From NCBI GenBank assembly GCA_910584475.1, contig CAJUBD010000001.1:170003-234002 (forward strand): 64,000 nucleotides of DNA, read 5' to 3'. Origin of the DNA: an uncultured Treponema sp. (GTDB taxonomy: Bacteria; Spirochaetota; Spirochaetia; Treponematales; Treponemataceae). Shown piece after piece: positions 1-8,747 of this stretch (its first letter is position 1; each line of letters starts with the position of its first letter). The notes below the pieces were generated by a model that saw only the letters and a list, made by a program, of their open reading frames with translations, was not told where the DNA came from and did not search any database. A program made the translations under genes and the position numbers.

Positions 1-143
1 GCCGCAAGCCCTCCAAAAACCACGGCAAAAATGAATGCCTTTAAAAGCGAAAAAGGAATTCCCGTCTTCGCAATCAATGCGGTAAAGAAAGAAAGGACAA
101 ATGCGAGAGACGCGCTAACGATGACGGGTTTTATTTTTATCAC
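1..143 (-). CDS. Membrane protein, 5' end only (runs off the window)
   Basis: Reading leftward from a GTG at 143, the frame stays open to base 1. It encodes a short basic start (MIKIKPVIV) followed by two hydrophobic stretches typical of membrane segments (around residues 6-22 and 30-47). The start is chosen because GAGGG lies at 152-156, eight bases upstream; a TTG at 203 in the same frame has no ribosome site. It lies downstream of flhG on the same strand but 360 bases away, separated by repeat hairpins, so it need not be in the flagellar operon. Treponemes often carry small unknown membrane proteins after flhG, and this may be one; that is inference. Confidence 0.5.
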   Translation of the reverse strand, partial: MIKIKPVIVSASLAFVLSFFTALIAKTGIPFSLLKAFIFAVVFGGLA

Positions 144-502
144 TACGTTTTCCCTCTTGTCCCACAAGCCGACAAACCATCGAACGTTTAAATTTTGCGC
201 CAAAATACAGTCGTAAAATTTAACTTCGAGTTTTCTGCAAAAACTCGCTTATTATACTATCTGCCCGCGCAGGAAACTTAAGTTCCTCGGAAACTTAAGT
301 TTCCTGCGGACTTAATTTTTTTTTGCGAATATAAATTTCTCAATAATATTATACTACAGTATCAAAAAAAAGTCTACAAAAAACTAAAAAAACTGCGCGA
401 TATTTTAGCGCGAATTTTTAAATTCTTCGCCCCTCAAAGTCAAGCGAAAACCCCGCGAGCGAACCTTTGGTTTGCTAAACATTTTAGCGACAATTTTAAA
501 CA
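144..502. other. Gene-free stretch downstream of the flagellar operon
   Basis: AT-rich, with no credible reading frame on either strand. It contains the hairpin repeat at 227-317. A weak candidate terminator for the flagellar operon lies at about 395-412: CGCG arms around an AT loop, flanked by runs of A on the left and T on the right. Confidence 0.5.
227..317. repeat. Degenerate copy of a modular hairpin repeat
   Basis: Two hairpins lie side by side. CGAGTTTT (227-234) pairs with AAAACTCG (240-247). GCAGGAAACTTAAG (269-282) pairs perfectly with CTTAAGTTTCCTGC (294-307). Read on the minus strand, the order of blocks (AATTAAG, GCAGGAA hairpin, GCGGGCAG, CGAGTTTTTGCA hairpin) is the same as in the two near-identical copies at 46981-47227, so this is a diverged member of the same family. 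Confidence 0.65.
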
Positions 503-1351
503 TCACTTTTTGAAGCCCAAAAATTTTTTCAAGAAATTTGAAATGCCTTCGCTGTTCGGATTTTCAGTCTTCTCGATTCTGTTGACAATGTGTTTTATGC
601 ACATCGACGGCTTGGAAGACGGATTTACCACAATGAACGGTTTTTGGCGAATCACCGAATTTTGCACCGAAGTGTCTTCATAGACGAAGCCGACATAGTT
701 TACCTTGTAATTCAAAAACTGCCCGACAATGCTGATGATGCGATCGGCGATTCGCTTTCCTTCGTCGGCGGAATGCACGCGGTTTACCAAAAGCTGCAAA
801 TTTATCTCGCGGTCTTCGATTTCCGTCGTGATGATCTTTATCATTCCGTAAGCGTCGGTGATCGCGGTAGGCTCCGGAGTCGTCACGACATAAACTTCGT
901 CGCTCGCCGCCACGAACGAAAGCACGTTGTTGGAAATTCCCGCGCCCGTGTCGATGATTATGATGTCGGCGTTTTCAAGCGACGAAAACTGCTTGGCGAA
1001 ATATTCAAGCTCGTCTTTGCTCAAGTTCGCGATTTTCGAAAATCCGTTCGCGCCCGCTATGAATTTTATGTTGAACTCAGTGTCGAGGATGATTTCCTGC
1101 ATCGTCTTCTGCTTGTTTATCACTTGAAGCAGATTGTACTTCGGCACGACGTTAAGCAAGACGTTGACGTTCGCCATGCCGAGGTCGCCGTCTATGAGGA
1201 TCACTTTCTTTCCGAGGGCGGCGTAGGCTATGGCCATGTTCACGGAAATGTTAGTCTTTCCAACCCCTCCCTTTCCGCTGGTAACAGCTATAATCCGAGT
1301 CTTGTGGTTGGACTTCATCATGTCGCGCAGTTCGCTAATCTGATCTTCCAT
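503..1351 (-). CDS. flhG: FlhG (YlxH), MinD-like flagellar number regulator ATPase
   Basis: A 282-residue MinD/ParA-type ATPase that partners with FlhF in controlling flagellar number and placement. The deviant Walker A motif SGKGGVGKT is near residue 25, and a LIDGDLGMANVNVLL segment follows, as expected for FlhG. The later IIIDTGAG matches Walker B. The start at ATG 1351 is preferred because GGAGG sits 8 bases upstream; an in-frame TTG five codons earlier lies inside that ribosome site. The gene overlaps the end of flhF by 17 bases and is the last gene of the motility operon. In spirochaetes the flagella lie in the periplasm and their number per cell end is fixed, which fits this role. Confidence 0.93.
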   Translation of the reverse strand: MEDQISELRDMMKSNHKTRIIAVTSGKGGVGKTNISVNMAIAYAALGKKVILIDGDLGMANVNVLLNVVPKYNLLQVINKQKTMQEIILDTEFNIKFIAGANGFSKIANLSKDELEYFAKQFSSLENADIIIIDTGAGISNNVLSFVAASDEVYVVTTPEPTAITDAYGMIKIITTEIEDREINLQLLVNRVHSADEGKRIADRIISIVGQFLNYKVNYVGFVYEDTSVQNSVIRQKPFIVVNPSSKPSMCIKHIVNRIEKTENPNSEGISNFLKKFLGFKK

Positions 1352-2570
1352 TTTCTTCGCCTCCAAAAATTTCTTCTACGTGGATTCGGTCTATCGTGAA
1401 ACCGTAAAGTCTGATTAAAAAATCTACGGCACTCGCTTTTTTTATATTCCGAGCGACTTTCTGTCCGTCAGTAATATAAGCGAGCGACTTCCCCTTTTCG
1501 TGGAAGACGCTGATTATATTTCCGAAGCGGGTCGTCTCGTCGCACTTTGTCACTATGACGGAACTGTAGCCAAACGGCTCGTAGTTTTGAACGATGTTTC
1601 TCAAATCGCGCAATTTCGTTGAAGCCGTTACCGCCAAAAAAATATCCGGACGCAAATTTTCTACGCTCAAAGTCGTTTTCAATTTCGCGATGTTCTCGGA
1701 ATCGTTCGGGCTGTACCCAGAAGTGTCGATATATATGATGTCGTAGTCATCGCGAATTGAATCGAAAACCGTTTTCAGGTCGTCCGCATTTTCCACTTTG
1801 AGCACGTTCAAACTCAAGACGCCTCCCAACTTTTTCAACTGCTCTTCCGCGCCGACGCGAGTCGTGTCGACCGTAATCATGCACATTTTCGGAGAGTTGT
1901 CCTTTTCAAGTATGATATGCTGCGCGGCGAGTTTCGCGATCGTCGTGGTTTTTCCGACGCCTGTAGAGCCTACGATTACTACTACGTGCGGCGGCCGGTG
2001 CGCCTTTTTCGGAGCGATTGAAATGGACTCCCCGATCCAATCCACGACTTGGCGTTCGACTTTGGCGAAATCCTTCAAATCCTCAAACGAAAATTCCTTT
2101 TCAAGGCGCAAGGCGATTTCGTTGATAAATTCTTTTGAGAATTCGTTTTCTTCAAGCATTTCTCGAATTCGTTCGACCGACTCGATCCTTTCTTTTTCGT
2201 CGCCGCCTTTGGGAATGTTTTGTATTTGGCTTGTCAAATTGTCGAGCTTGCTGTTCAGTTCCGCCAATTGAAGTTCTTCTTTCGACTTTCCGCCCGAAAC
2301 CATTCGCAGGATCTCATCTTTCGTGCGGCGAAGGCTTTCTGGATCGCTCACATCGATAAGAGAGTCGTCATAGTCTGGGCGACGTTTTACATATTTCACT
2401 TCGACATACTCCTTTTTCAGCAAGCCGAAAGGCCCGCATTTTTTCAAGACCTGCCTGCGGCTGATTATATTGTAGGCGGAGCCGTACATGTCAATAAGTT
2501 TCGCGCGGCAATCTTCCAAATCTTCGCCCGTAATAGTGAGGACATCTTCTGCCTGATAATCGCTAGCCAT
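1335..2570 (-). CDS. flhF: FlhF, SRP-type GTPase for flagellar placement
   Basis: A 411-residue SRP-family GTPase that sets the polar site of flagellar assembly. After a basic N-terminal region and a charged helical linker, the NG domain starts near residue 195. It has GSTGVGKTTT (G1), DTTRVGAEEQL (G2 region), YIDTSGYS (G3, a variant of DTAGRS) and TKCDET (G4). The start at ATG 2570 has GGAG six bases upstream; an in-frame TTG two codons earlier is less likely. It overlaps the end of flhA by 8 bases, so translation is probably coupled. FlhF and FlhG are encoded together, as in most bacteria with polar or subpolar flagella. Confidence 0.93.
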   Translation of the reverse strand: MASDYQAEDVLTITGEDLEDCRAKLIDMYGSAYNIISRRQVLKKCGPFGLLKKEYVEVKYVKRRPDYDDSLIDVSDPESLRRTKDEILRMVSGGKSKEELQLAELNSKLDNLTSQIQNIPKGGDEKERIESVERIREMLEENEFSKEFINEIALRLEKEFSFEDLKDFAKVERQVVDWIGESISIAPKKAHRPPHVVVIVGSTGVGKTTTIAKLAAQHIILEKDNSPKMCMITVDTTRVGAEEQLKKLGGVLSLNVLKVENADDLKTVFDSIRDDYDIIYIDTSGYSPNDSENIAKLKTTLSVENLRPDIFLAVTASTKLRDLRNIVQNYEPFGYSSVIVTKCDETTRFGNIISVFHEKGKSLAYITDGQKVARNIKKASAVDFLIRLYGFTIDRIHVEEIFGGEENGRSD

Positions 2571-4683
2571 TCGCAAACTCCATTTTTATTTCCCCAAGCA
2601 CTTCAAGCGAAACGCTGTTTCCTGCCGCCAGCACTTCGTTCACCGAAAGCGCGACGACTCCAGGAAGCTCGCGTTCCGTCGAAGTTTTCACAAGCGCGCG
2701 CACTTCGCTCGGACACAAAATTATCGGCTGATATCCGCGTTCCTGCATCGCCGCAAAAGACGCGCTCACGTCGCCGATCCATTTTCGTCCGTCCACAGGA
2801 TCCAGCGCGGCAAAAGGACGCGAACCGTCGGCGGGAATCACTTGGTGGGAAAGCAAAATTTCCGCATATTCCTGCGACAAATTCATGACGTGAATTTTGT
2901 GCTCGTCGTCGGCGTATTGCAGGCAGATTTGTTTGCCCAAAGCCTCGCGCACTTTTTCCGTCAAAATCCATGGACTCACTCCAGAACCATAATTCGCGAG
3001 AGTCTCCAAAATCAATTCTATGTTTCGAATCGAAACTTGTTCGTTCAAAAGATTTTTCAAAATCCTTTCGATTTGACCGTAATTGAATTTTCCGGCCTCC
3101 AAAACTTCGTCGACCACGACTTTGTTCGTCTCGGAAATTTTGTCGATGATTTGCTTGACTTCCTTGCGCCCAAGAATTTCTGCGGCATGGGAGCGAATTA
3201 TTTCCGTCAAATGCGTCGCGATTACCGTCGGCGGATCTACCACGGCATACCCCGCGCGCTCCACTTCACCGCGCTTGTCTTCGGGAACCCACAAAGCCGG
3301 CATCCCGAAAGCGGGATCTCGCGTCGGCTCGCCTTTTATCTCTTCGCTTATGTCGCCAGTGTTGATGGCCATGTAATAGCCCATCTTGAGTTTCGAGCGT
3401 CCCGCTTCGATTCCGCGAATTTTAAAAGTATATTCGCTTGGATCGAGCATCATGTTGTCCATAATCCGAATGCTCGGAACGACAAGCCCCAAGTCCAATC
3501 CAGCCTCGCGGCGAATGCGGGTGACGCGTTCCAAAAGTTTCGCGCCCTTTTCCTTGTCCACGAGCGGAATCAGCGCGTAGCCGATTTCAAGCAAAAGCGG
3601 ATCCAGCGGGACGACAGGCGAAACGTCCGACGGATTCTGCCCTGTCTGTCCACTGGCGGCGGACTCGGCTTCGGCGGCCTGCCTCGCGGCTTCTTCTCTC
3701 GCACGGTTCCTTTGCATTCGTACTCCGGCGAAAATGCATATACCCCCCAGGGGTATGAGAATGTACCACGGCATTCCCGGCAAAATTCCGAGAATCGCCA
3801 TCGACGCGCCGGCGATGACATACGTCCTGCCCGAAGTAGTGAACTGATTTTTTATCGCCTCGCCGAGCTGCTCTTCCGTGTTGCTCGCCGTTACGAGCAT
3901 GCCCGTGGAAAAAGAGAGCAAGAGAGACGGAATCTGGCTCAAAAGTCCGTCGCCGATTGTCAGGCGCGAATATGTCTCTATCGCGCTCATGAAATTTTCA
4001 TGGCGGATAACCATCCCGGTGATGAGACCTGCGACTAAGTTTACAATCGTGATGAAAATTCCTGCCATCACGTTTCCGCTTACGAATTTCGAAGAACCGT
4101 CCATCGCCGAAAAGAAGTCGCTTTCGTTGCGGATTTCCGCGCGCTTTTGCCGCGCCTGCTCTTCCGTAATCGCGCCCGAGTTTAGCTCCTGGTCGACGGC
4201 GAAATTTTTCTGCGCCATCGAGTCAAGCGCGAACCGTGCCGCCACTTCGGAAACACGCGTCGCGCCTTTTGTAATCACGACAGTCTGAATCACGATTAAG
4301 ATGATGAAAATCACCATTCCGACTACAAGACCGTCAGTTCCCGACGTGCTTCCGACGACGAACGTAGAAAACGCGCGAACCATCCGCCCGTCGAATTTTT
4401 GTCCCTGCGTCAGAATCAAGCGCGTGGACGAGACATTGATTCCAAGTCCAAAAAGCGTTACGAGCAAAATCAGCTGCGGAAAAACCGTGAGGCGCGAAGG
4501 CTTCGGCGTGGAAATCACGGTGAGCAAAAGCAAAATCGAAATCGCCAGGTTCAAAGCCATGAACGTGTCGAGCAAAACCGAAGGGAGGGGAATGATGAGC
4601 ATGAGCACGACGAGAATCGCACCGACCGCCACCGCGTTGTTTTGAATGAGATTGAGAAAATTATTCTGTCGTTCGTTTGGCAT
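2563..4683 (-). CDS. flhA: FlhA, flagellar type III export gate protein
   Basis: A 706-residue inner-membrane component of the flagellar export gate, with an N-terminal block of about eight membrane segments and a large cytoplasmic C-terminal domain that binds chaperones and substrates. Recognisable family stretches include NLAISILLL near the start, PSLLLSFSTGM in the membrane part, VVDPPTVIATHL and the C-terminal LICPSEVRALVK-like region (ILCPSEVRAL). The ORF extends 13 codons further upstream, but ATG 4683 (MPNERQNN) follows a GGTGGGG ribosome-like site and matches usual family starts. It is separated from flhB by about 92 bases that carry a 13-bp palindrome, an unusual break within this operon. 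Confidence 0.94.
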   Translation of the reverse strand: MPNERQNNFLNLIQNNAVAVGAILVVLMLIIPLPSVLLDTFMALNLAISILLLLTVISTPKPSRLTVFPQLILLVTLFGLGINVSSTRLILTQGQKFDGRMVRAFSTFVVGSTSGTDGLVVGMVIFIILIVIQTVVITKGATRVSEVAARFALDSMAQKNFAVDQELNSGAITEEQARQKRAEIRNESDFFSAMDGSSKFVSGNVMAGIFITIVNLVAGLITGMVIRHENFMSAIETYSRLTIGDGLLSQIPSLLLSFSTGMLVTASNTEEQLGEAIKNQFTTSGRTYVIAGASMAILGILPGMPWYILIPLGGICIFAGVRMQRNRAREEAARQAAEAESAASGQTGQNPSDVSPVVPLDPLLLEIGYALIPLVDKEKGAKLLERVTRIRREAGLDLGLVVPSIRIMDNMMLDPSEYTFKIRGIEAGRSKLKMGYYMAINTGDISEEIKGEPTRDPAFGMPALWVPEDKRGEVERAGYAVVDPPTVIATHLTEIIRSHAAEILGRKEVKQIIDKISETNKVVVDEVLEAGKFNYGQIERILKNLLNEQVSIRNIELILETLANYGSGVSPWILTEKVREALGKQICLQYADDEHKIHVMNLSQEYAEILLSHQVIPADGSRPFAALDPVDGRKWIGDVSASFAAMQERGYQPIILCPSEVRALVKTSTERELPGVVALSVNEVLAAGNSVSLEVLGEIKMEFANG

Positions 4684-4724
4684 AAGTCCCCACCCAACCA
4701 AATGTATATAAAAAAAACACATTG

Positions 4725-4756
4725 ATAAACATATGAAAATATATTCATATGTTTAT
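4725..4756. repeat. 13-bp perfect inverted repeat between flhB and flhA
   Basis: ATAAACATATGAA (4725-4737) pairs perfectly with TTCATATGTTTAT (4744-4756) around a six-base loop AATATA. It lies in the only AT-rich gap of the flhB-flhA region, upstream of the flhA ribosome site. It lacks a following T run, so it is not a classical terminator; an operator or mRNA processing/stability hairpin is more likely. Confidence 0.7.
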
Positions 4757-4775
4757 ATCTTCACACATTTTATTT

Positions 4776-5897
4776 TTACGCCGTGCCGGCATTCTTGTTG
4801 AATTTTTTCAAGTGACTGTACACGAGCGAAATCGCCTTGAAATAATTCTCAGGTATTATATCACCTAAATCAACGTCTGTATAGAGGGCGCGGGCAAGCG
4901 GACGGTTTTCCACGATTGGCACGTCGTTTTCCCGCGCGATCTGCTTTATGCGCTGCGCCATAAAATCCTCTCCCTTCGCGCTCACCATCGGCGCGGAACT
5001 TTGCGCGGTGTCGTACTTTAAGGCGACGGCAAAATGCGTCGGGTTCGTGATGACGACATCGCTTTCCGCCACGGCGCGCGGAATGTTCGAGGCGAGAAGC
5101 TGCTTTTGCGCCTGCTGGATTCTCCCCTTCACTTCGGGATCGCCTTCCATCTCCTTGTATTCCTGCTTCACTTCCTGCTTCGTCATTTTCAAAGACTCAA
5201 TGAATTCCCTGCGCTGGACGAAATAGTCGGGAATCGAAATCACGAGAAAAAAGACCGCCGCGAAAAACAAAAGCTGCATCGCTATCGAAGCGATTTTCCC
5301 GATTGCGCCGGCGACATTTCCGTTTCCGTGAATCATGAAAAGCAAGTCGCCCATGTTCGCGCGAATTATGTTGAACGCGGCGAAAACCAAAACCGCGACT
5401 TTCAAGATTGATTTCACGACATTGAACGCGCCTTGCCGCGAAAAAATCGTCTTCTTGAAATACTCGCCGACCTTCGGAAGGATTTTCATAAAATTCGGCT
5501 GAATCGGCTTCGTGCTGAAAAGCCATCCTTTGTTTTGAATCACATTTCCGATTACACCCGCGACCAGCGCGACGAACGCGATCGGCAAGACGATTTTCAA
5601 AAAATAGTTAAAGAACACGACCGCGCTCGTTCCGCTTATGGCGTTGCCTTCCGCGCACCGGCTGAAGAAAAAAACGAGCACTTCGACGAATTGCTCCAAA
5701 ATCCATTTTCCCAAAAGAAAAAGCGTGAGCACCGAAAAAAGGAAAACAATCGCGCCGTTCACTTCCTGACTTTTCGCGACGCGACCTTCCTTGCGCGCCT
5801 TGTCGATTTTTATGTCGGAAGGCTCTTCGGTACGTCCTTCGTCTTCCGCCGCGAACCACTGGAGGTCGATGTATTCAAAAAGATTTTCGCCTTTCAA
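4776..5897 (-). CDS. flhB: FlhB, flagellar export switch protein
   Basis: A 373-residue export-gate protein that switches substrate specificity from hook to filament. It has an N-terminal amphipathic stretch, four membrane segments (roughly residues 40-215) and a cytoplasmic domain with the self-cleaving NPTHFAVAL motif (the cut is between N and P). The Q-rich linker and PLARALYTDVDLGD segment are typical. The start is a TTG at 5897 with GGGAGG about nine bases upstream; it overlaps the fliR stop codon as TTGA, implying coupled translation. Confidence 0.94.
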   Translation of the reverse strand: MKGENLFEYIDLQWFAAEDEGRTEEPSDIKIDKARKEGRVAKSQEVNGAIVFLFSVLTLFLLGKWILEQFVEVLVFFFSRCAEGNAISGTSAVVFFNYFLKIVLPIAFVALVAGVIGNVIQNKGWLFSTKPIQPNFMKILPKVGEYFKKTIFSRQGAFNVVKSILKVAVLVFAAFNIIRANMGDLLFMIHGNGNVAGAIGKIASIAMQLLFFAAVFFLVISIPDYFVQRREFIESLKMTKQEVKQEYKEMEGDPEVKGRIQQAQKQLLASNIPRAVAESDVVITNPTHFAVALKYDTAQSSAPMVSAKGEDFMAQRIKQIARENDVPIVENRPLARALYTDVDLGDIIPENYFKAISLVYSHLKKFNKNAGTA

Positions 5898-6706
5898 ATT
5901 CTTTTTCCTCCCAATGCCAAAAACAATTGTTGCAGCCGTGAAAATCCGGCTTCGAATCCGCGCGTGAAAGCGTCAATCATGCTCGGCATCAACGCCGTCA
6001 AAATGAAAAATGCCGTCAAAATCATCACGGGAAACCCTTCGGAAAGAAGGTTCATCTGCGGCGCGGCTTTCGAAAGGATTCCCACCGAAATCGTGATGAG
6101 CATCAGCGTCCCCATTATCGGAAGCGCGATGACAAGCGCGTTGGCGAAAAGCGTGCTCAAAGAGCCAATCATCGTCTGGACAAGAACGCCGCCTTGCATG
6201 TCGCGCACGATCGAAAACGCGCTGAGCGTCTTGAAGCTCGAAACAAGCGCGCCCAAAAACAATTTTTGAAACCAACGCGTTTGCATGAAAATCAGCATCG
6301 CAATCAAATTCAAATATTGTCCCATCAAAGGATTTTCCACTTGGCTCAAAGCATCATAGACTTCGCTCGCGGAAAATCCCATTTGGAACGCGAAGAATTG
6401 TCCCGCCGTGCTGAACGCCGAAAAAATGATGCTCACGAAAAATCCCGTTATTATTCCGAGCAAAGCCTCGCCCGCCAAAAGCAGGAAGAATTGCATCGTA
6501 AAAAGCGCGTCCGCGTTCATCGCCGCGCCATACGCGGAATAGTCCACTTGCGGAAGGACGATGTATGACATATAGAGCGCGAGCGCAAGGCGCGCGACGG
6601 TAGGAACGTTCCGCATAGAAAAAAGCGGAAGCGTCATCAAGAGAGCAAAACATCTTACCGTCGCCAGCAAAAACGCGGGCGCATTGTTCAAAACATCGTC
6701 CAGCAT
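5894..6706 (-). CDS. fliR: FliR, flagellar export gate protein
   Basis: A 270-residue polytopic membrane protein of the FliPQR export channel. It has about six hydrophobic segments, and the start MLDDVLNNAPAFLLATVR and later GFFVSIIFSAFSTAGQFFAFQMG are characteristic of FliR. The ATG at 6706 has no clear Shine-Dalgarno site. A TATACT element lies only five bases upstream, and the 180-base gap to fliQ contains hairpins, so fliR may also be transcribed separately. It overlaps flhB by four bases. Confidence 0.93.
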   Translation of the reverse strand: MLDDVLNNAPAFLLATVRCFALLMTLPLFSMRNVPTVARLALALYMSYIVLPQVDYSAYGAAMNADALFTMQFFLLLAGEALLGIITGFFVSIIFSAFSTAGQFFAFQMGFSASEVYDALSQVENPLMGQYLNLIAMLIFMQTRWFQKLFLGALVSSFKTLSAFSIVRDMQGGVLVQTMIGSLSTLFANALVIALPIMGTLMLITISVGILSKAAPQMNLLSEGFPVMILTAFFILTALMPSMIDAFTRGFEAGFSRLQQLFLALGGKRI

Positions 6707-6887
6707 AATTCAGTATAAAATCCAACGCAAAAAATCAAAAACACGCTCCCAGCGAGAGCCGCGCCGTCGAGAAGTCGCGGCCGATGGTCGCCAACGAGTG
6801 TGCACGACAAACTCGCCCAAGCATTCTAAAACTCGCTTACGCGCCTTTTTTCCCTTCGCGTCAACATCCCCCTTTCATTCAGAAACC
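6707..6887. other. Hairpin-rich gap between fliQ and fliR
   Basis: This 181-base gap interrupts an otherwise closely packed operon. Read on the minus strand it contains GCCGCG/CGCGGC arms, then CGCT-GGG-AGCG (6744-6754) followed by TTTTTGATTTTTT, resembling a weak terminator or attenuator, and then TATACT immediately before the fliR start. Fragments related to the CGAGTTTT hairpin family are also visible. No credible gene is present. Confidence 0.5.
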
Positions 6888-7157
6888 CTATCGCGCGAGC
6901 GCGGGGATTTGTCCGAAAAGCGTCATCGTATAATCGCGCAGCGTGGCGAACATCCAGCCGCCCAAAAGCGCGAGCACCGCCAGAATCGTCAGCATCTTCG
7001 GCAGAAAAGTCAGCGTCTGCTCTTGAATCGAAGTGGTCGCCTGAAAAATCGCGATGACAAGTCCGATTATCAAGGCCGCGCCCAAAACAGGAGCGATCAA
7101 GATCAAAACCTGCAAGATTCCTGAGCGCATCAAAATCATGATTTGTCCCAAATCCAT
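6888..7157 (-). CDS. fliQ: FliQ, flagellar export gate protein
   Basis: An 89-residue two-helix membrane protein of the FliPQR channel, of the normal family length. The hydrophobic segments lie at about residues 15-40 and 52-75, with the typical QATTSIQEQTLTFLPKM loop between them. The ATG at 7157 is preceded by AGGTGAAAA. It begins seven bases after the fliP stop, so the two are cotranscribed. Confidence 0.93.
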   Translation of the reverse strand: MDLGQIMILMRSGILQVLILIAPVLGAALIIGLVIAIFQATTSIQEQTLTFLPKMLTILAVLALLGGWMFATLRDYTMTLFGQIPALAR

Positions 7158-7164
7158 TTTTCAC

Positions 7165-8028
7165 CTACCTCAAGACCGAAATGAAAAGCTGCCTCGTCAA
7201 AAGCCCCCATCCGTCCACAAGCACGAAAAGCATAAGTTTGAACGGCATGGAAATCTGTACCGGCGGCAGCATCATCATTCCCATCGACATCAAAATGCTC
7301 GCCACAACCATGTCGATTATGATAAACGGAATGTACAAATAGATTCCGATTTTGAATGCCACCGTCAGCTCATGCAGAATGTATGCCGGCACGAGGACAT
7401 GCGTCGGAACATCTTCGAGCGTGTCAGGCCGTTCCATGTTTCCCATTCCCATGAACATCTCGATGTAGCTCGTGTCGCCCGCCATCTGCGAATACATAAA
7501 ATAGCGAATCGGCTTTTGCGCGCCGTCGAACGCCTCCTGAATGCCGATTTCCCCGTCGCGCATCGGCACGAACGCGTTGTCATAAATGTTGGTAAAAGTC
7601 GGCCACATCACGAAAAGCGTCATGAAAAAAGCGATTCCGTTCAAGACGCTCGTCGGAGGGACTTGCTGCAACGAAAGCGCGCGCTTTATGAAATCAAGCA
7701 CAATCGAAAAACGCAAAAAGCACGTGAGCAAAATCAAAAGGCTCGGCGCGAGCGTGAGCAGCGTGAGCAAAACCAAAAGCTGCACGCTGAACGCCACTTC
7801 CTCGCCGCTTTCAGGCCTCGTTATGTTTATGTCGATGTTCGGGATTTGGACTGGATTCACATCGCCTTCCATCTGCATCGTTCCGCGCGAGGAACCTTGT
7901 GGAAAATTCGCATCATCCTCGGCGCGCATCGCGTTCTGCGGAAAAATCGGAGAAGCGAAAATTGACATTAAAATTGCGAAAGCGAAAATTCTTGAGAGAT
8001 TTTTTTTTGTAAAAAAATTCGCCGTCAC
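7165..8028 (-). CDS. fliP: FliP, flagellar export gate protein
   Basis: A 287-residue export-channel protein made with a cleavable signal peptide (basic start, hydrophobic core, then a cut near ASPIFPQ), as usual for FliP. The conserved LTCFLRFSIVLDFIKRAL, PPTSVLNGIAFFMTLFVM and YIPFIIIDMVVASILMSMGMMMLPP stretches are present. Two starts are possible. ATG 8034 overlaps the fliO stop as ATGA but touches the GGAGG. GTG 8028 has the same GGAGG seven bases upstream and is preferred on spacing alone. Confidence 0.94.
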   Translation of the reverse strand: MTANFFTKKNLSRIFAFAILMSIFASPIFPQNAMRAEDDANFPQGSSRGTMQMEGDVNPVQIPNIDINITRPESGEEVAFSVQLLVLLTLLTLAPSLLILLTCFLRFSIVLDFIKRALSLQQVPPTSVLNGIAFFMTLFVMWPTFTNIYDNAFVPMRDGEIGIQEAFDGAQKPIRYFMYSQMAGDTSYIEMFMGMGNMERPDTLEDVPTHVLVPAYILHELTVAFKIGIYLYIPFIIIDMVVASILMSMGMMMLPPVQISMPFKLMLFVLVDGWGLLTRQLFISVLR

Positions 8029-8030
8029 CC

Positions 8031-8711
8031 TCATTCCTCCGAACCGAGTTTCTTTCGCTGCGCTTCGAAAAATTCCGAAATCTTCGCGTCAGTTTTTTTC
8101 TGTCCTGAGGACTGCGCGTTTTTCGGATTCAAAAAAGTCGAAAGAATGTCGCTGAAATTGCGCGCGCGGGCGTTGTTTTCGTTTCGGTCGGCGTTGAGGT
8201 TCATCGCGTCCACAAGTTCCTTGTCCGTGATTTCTCCAAGCAAGTCAATCGAACTGTCCGTCACGCCGAGCAAATAGGCATGCTCCAAAAGCGTCACGAT
8301 TTGCACGGACTTTCCGGGCGCAATCGAAATCGCCGCGACTTTTCGCAAGAAAGTATCATCCTCCGTGATTGCGCCGCCCATCTTCTTTTTCATGAAATTC
8401 ATCACGAAGTAAATGCATACGACGACGACAATCAATACGAAAACCATCCTGAAGAAAACCCAGACGGTCGAGCCGCCTACGTTTTGCGGTGAATTTTCGG
8501 AAACATAAATCGAAGTCGAGCCGTCCGCGCCTCCAATTCTGAGAGTGGATTCGTCCGGAAGTTGATTTGCGGAATTTTCACCAGACTGAATTTGCGAAGA
8601 AGGAGCGGATCCGCCCTGCGAATCTTGAGAAAAAGCGAAAAAACAAAAAAGAGAAAAAGCGCACAAAAGCGCGAACTTTTTTTTCGAGAAATTCAATTTT
8701 ACCCCACCCAT
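8031..8711 (-). CDS. fliO: FliO/FliZ-like flagellar assembly membrane protein
   Basis: A protein of about 226 residues with an N-terminal signal sequence (KKKFALLCAFSLFCFFAFS), a Ser/Gln-rich periplasmic stretch, one membrane segment near residues 95-117 (VWVFFRMVFVLIVVVVCIYFV region) and a cytoplasmic domain. That domain's VAAISIAPGKSVQIVTLLEHAYLLGV pattern, shortened here as SIAPGKSVQIV, is typical of FliO. FliO helps assemble the FliP ring. The start is uncertain: GTG 8738, ATG 8711 and TTG 8696 are all in frame, and the last two give a normal signal peptide. It lies between fliY and fliP as in other treponemes. Confidence 0.85.
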   Translation of the reverse strand: MGGVKLNFSKKKFALLCAFSLFCFFAFSQDSQGGSAPSSQIQSGENSANQLPDESTLRIGGADGSTSIYVSENSPQNVGGSTVWVFFRMVFVLIVVVVCIYFVMNFMKKKMGGAITEDDTFLRKVAAISIAPGKSVQIVTLLEHAYLLGVTDSSIDLLGEITDKELVDAMNLNADRNENNARARNFSDILSTFLNPKNAQSSGQKKTDAKISEFFEAQRKKLGSEE

Positions 8712-8747
8712 ATAAATTGCGCGCCAAATTTTCGGCACGCGGAAAAA

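Noticed and set aside
31..216. A 61-codon frame on the plus strand at the left edge
   Set aside because: It is opposite the better supported membrane-protein start on the minus strand and has no ribosome site or coherent protein pattern.
590..1399. Long open frames opposite the flagellar genes (for example 590-1399, 2842-4038, 4399-4725, 5433-6269)
   Set aside because: They are antisense shadows created by the codon bias of the real genes; compositions are Arg/His-rich and lack ribosome sites.
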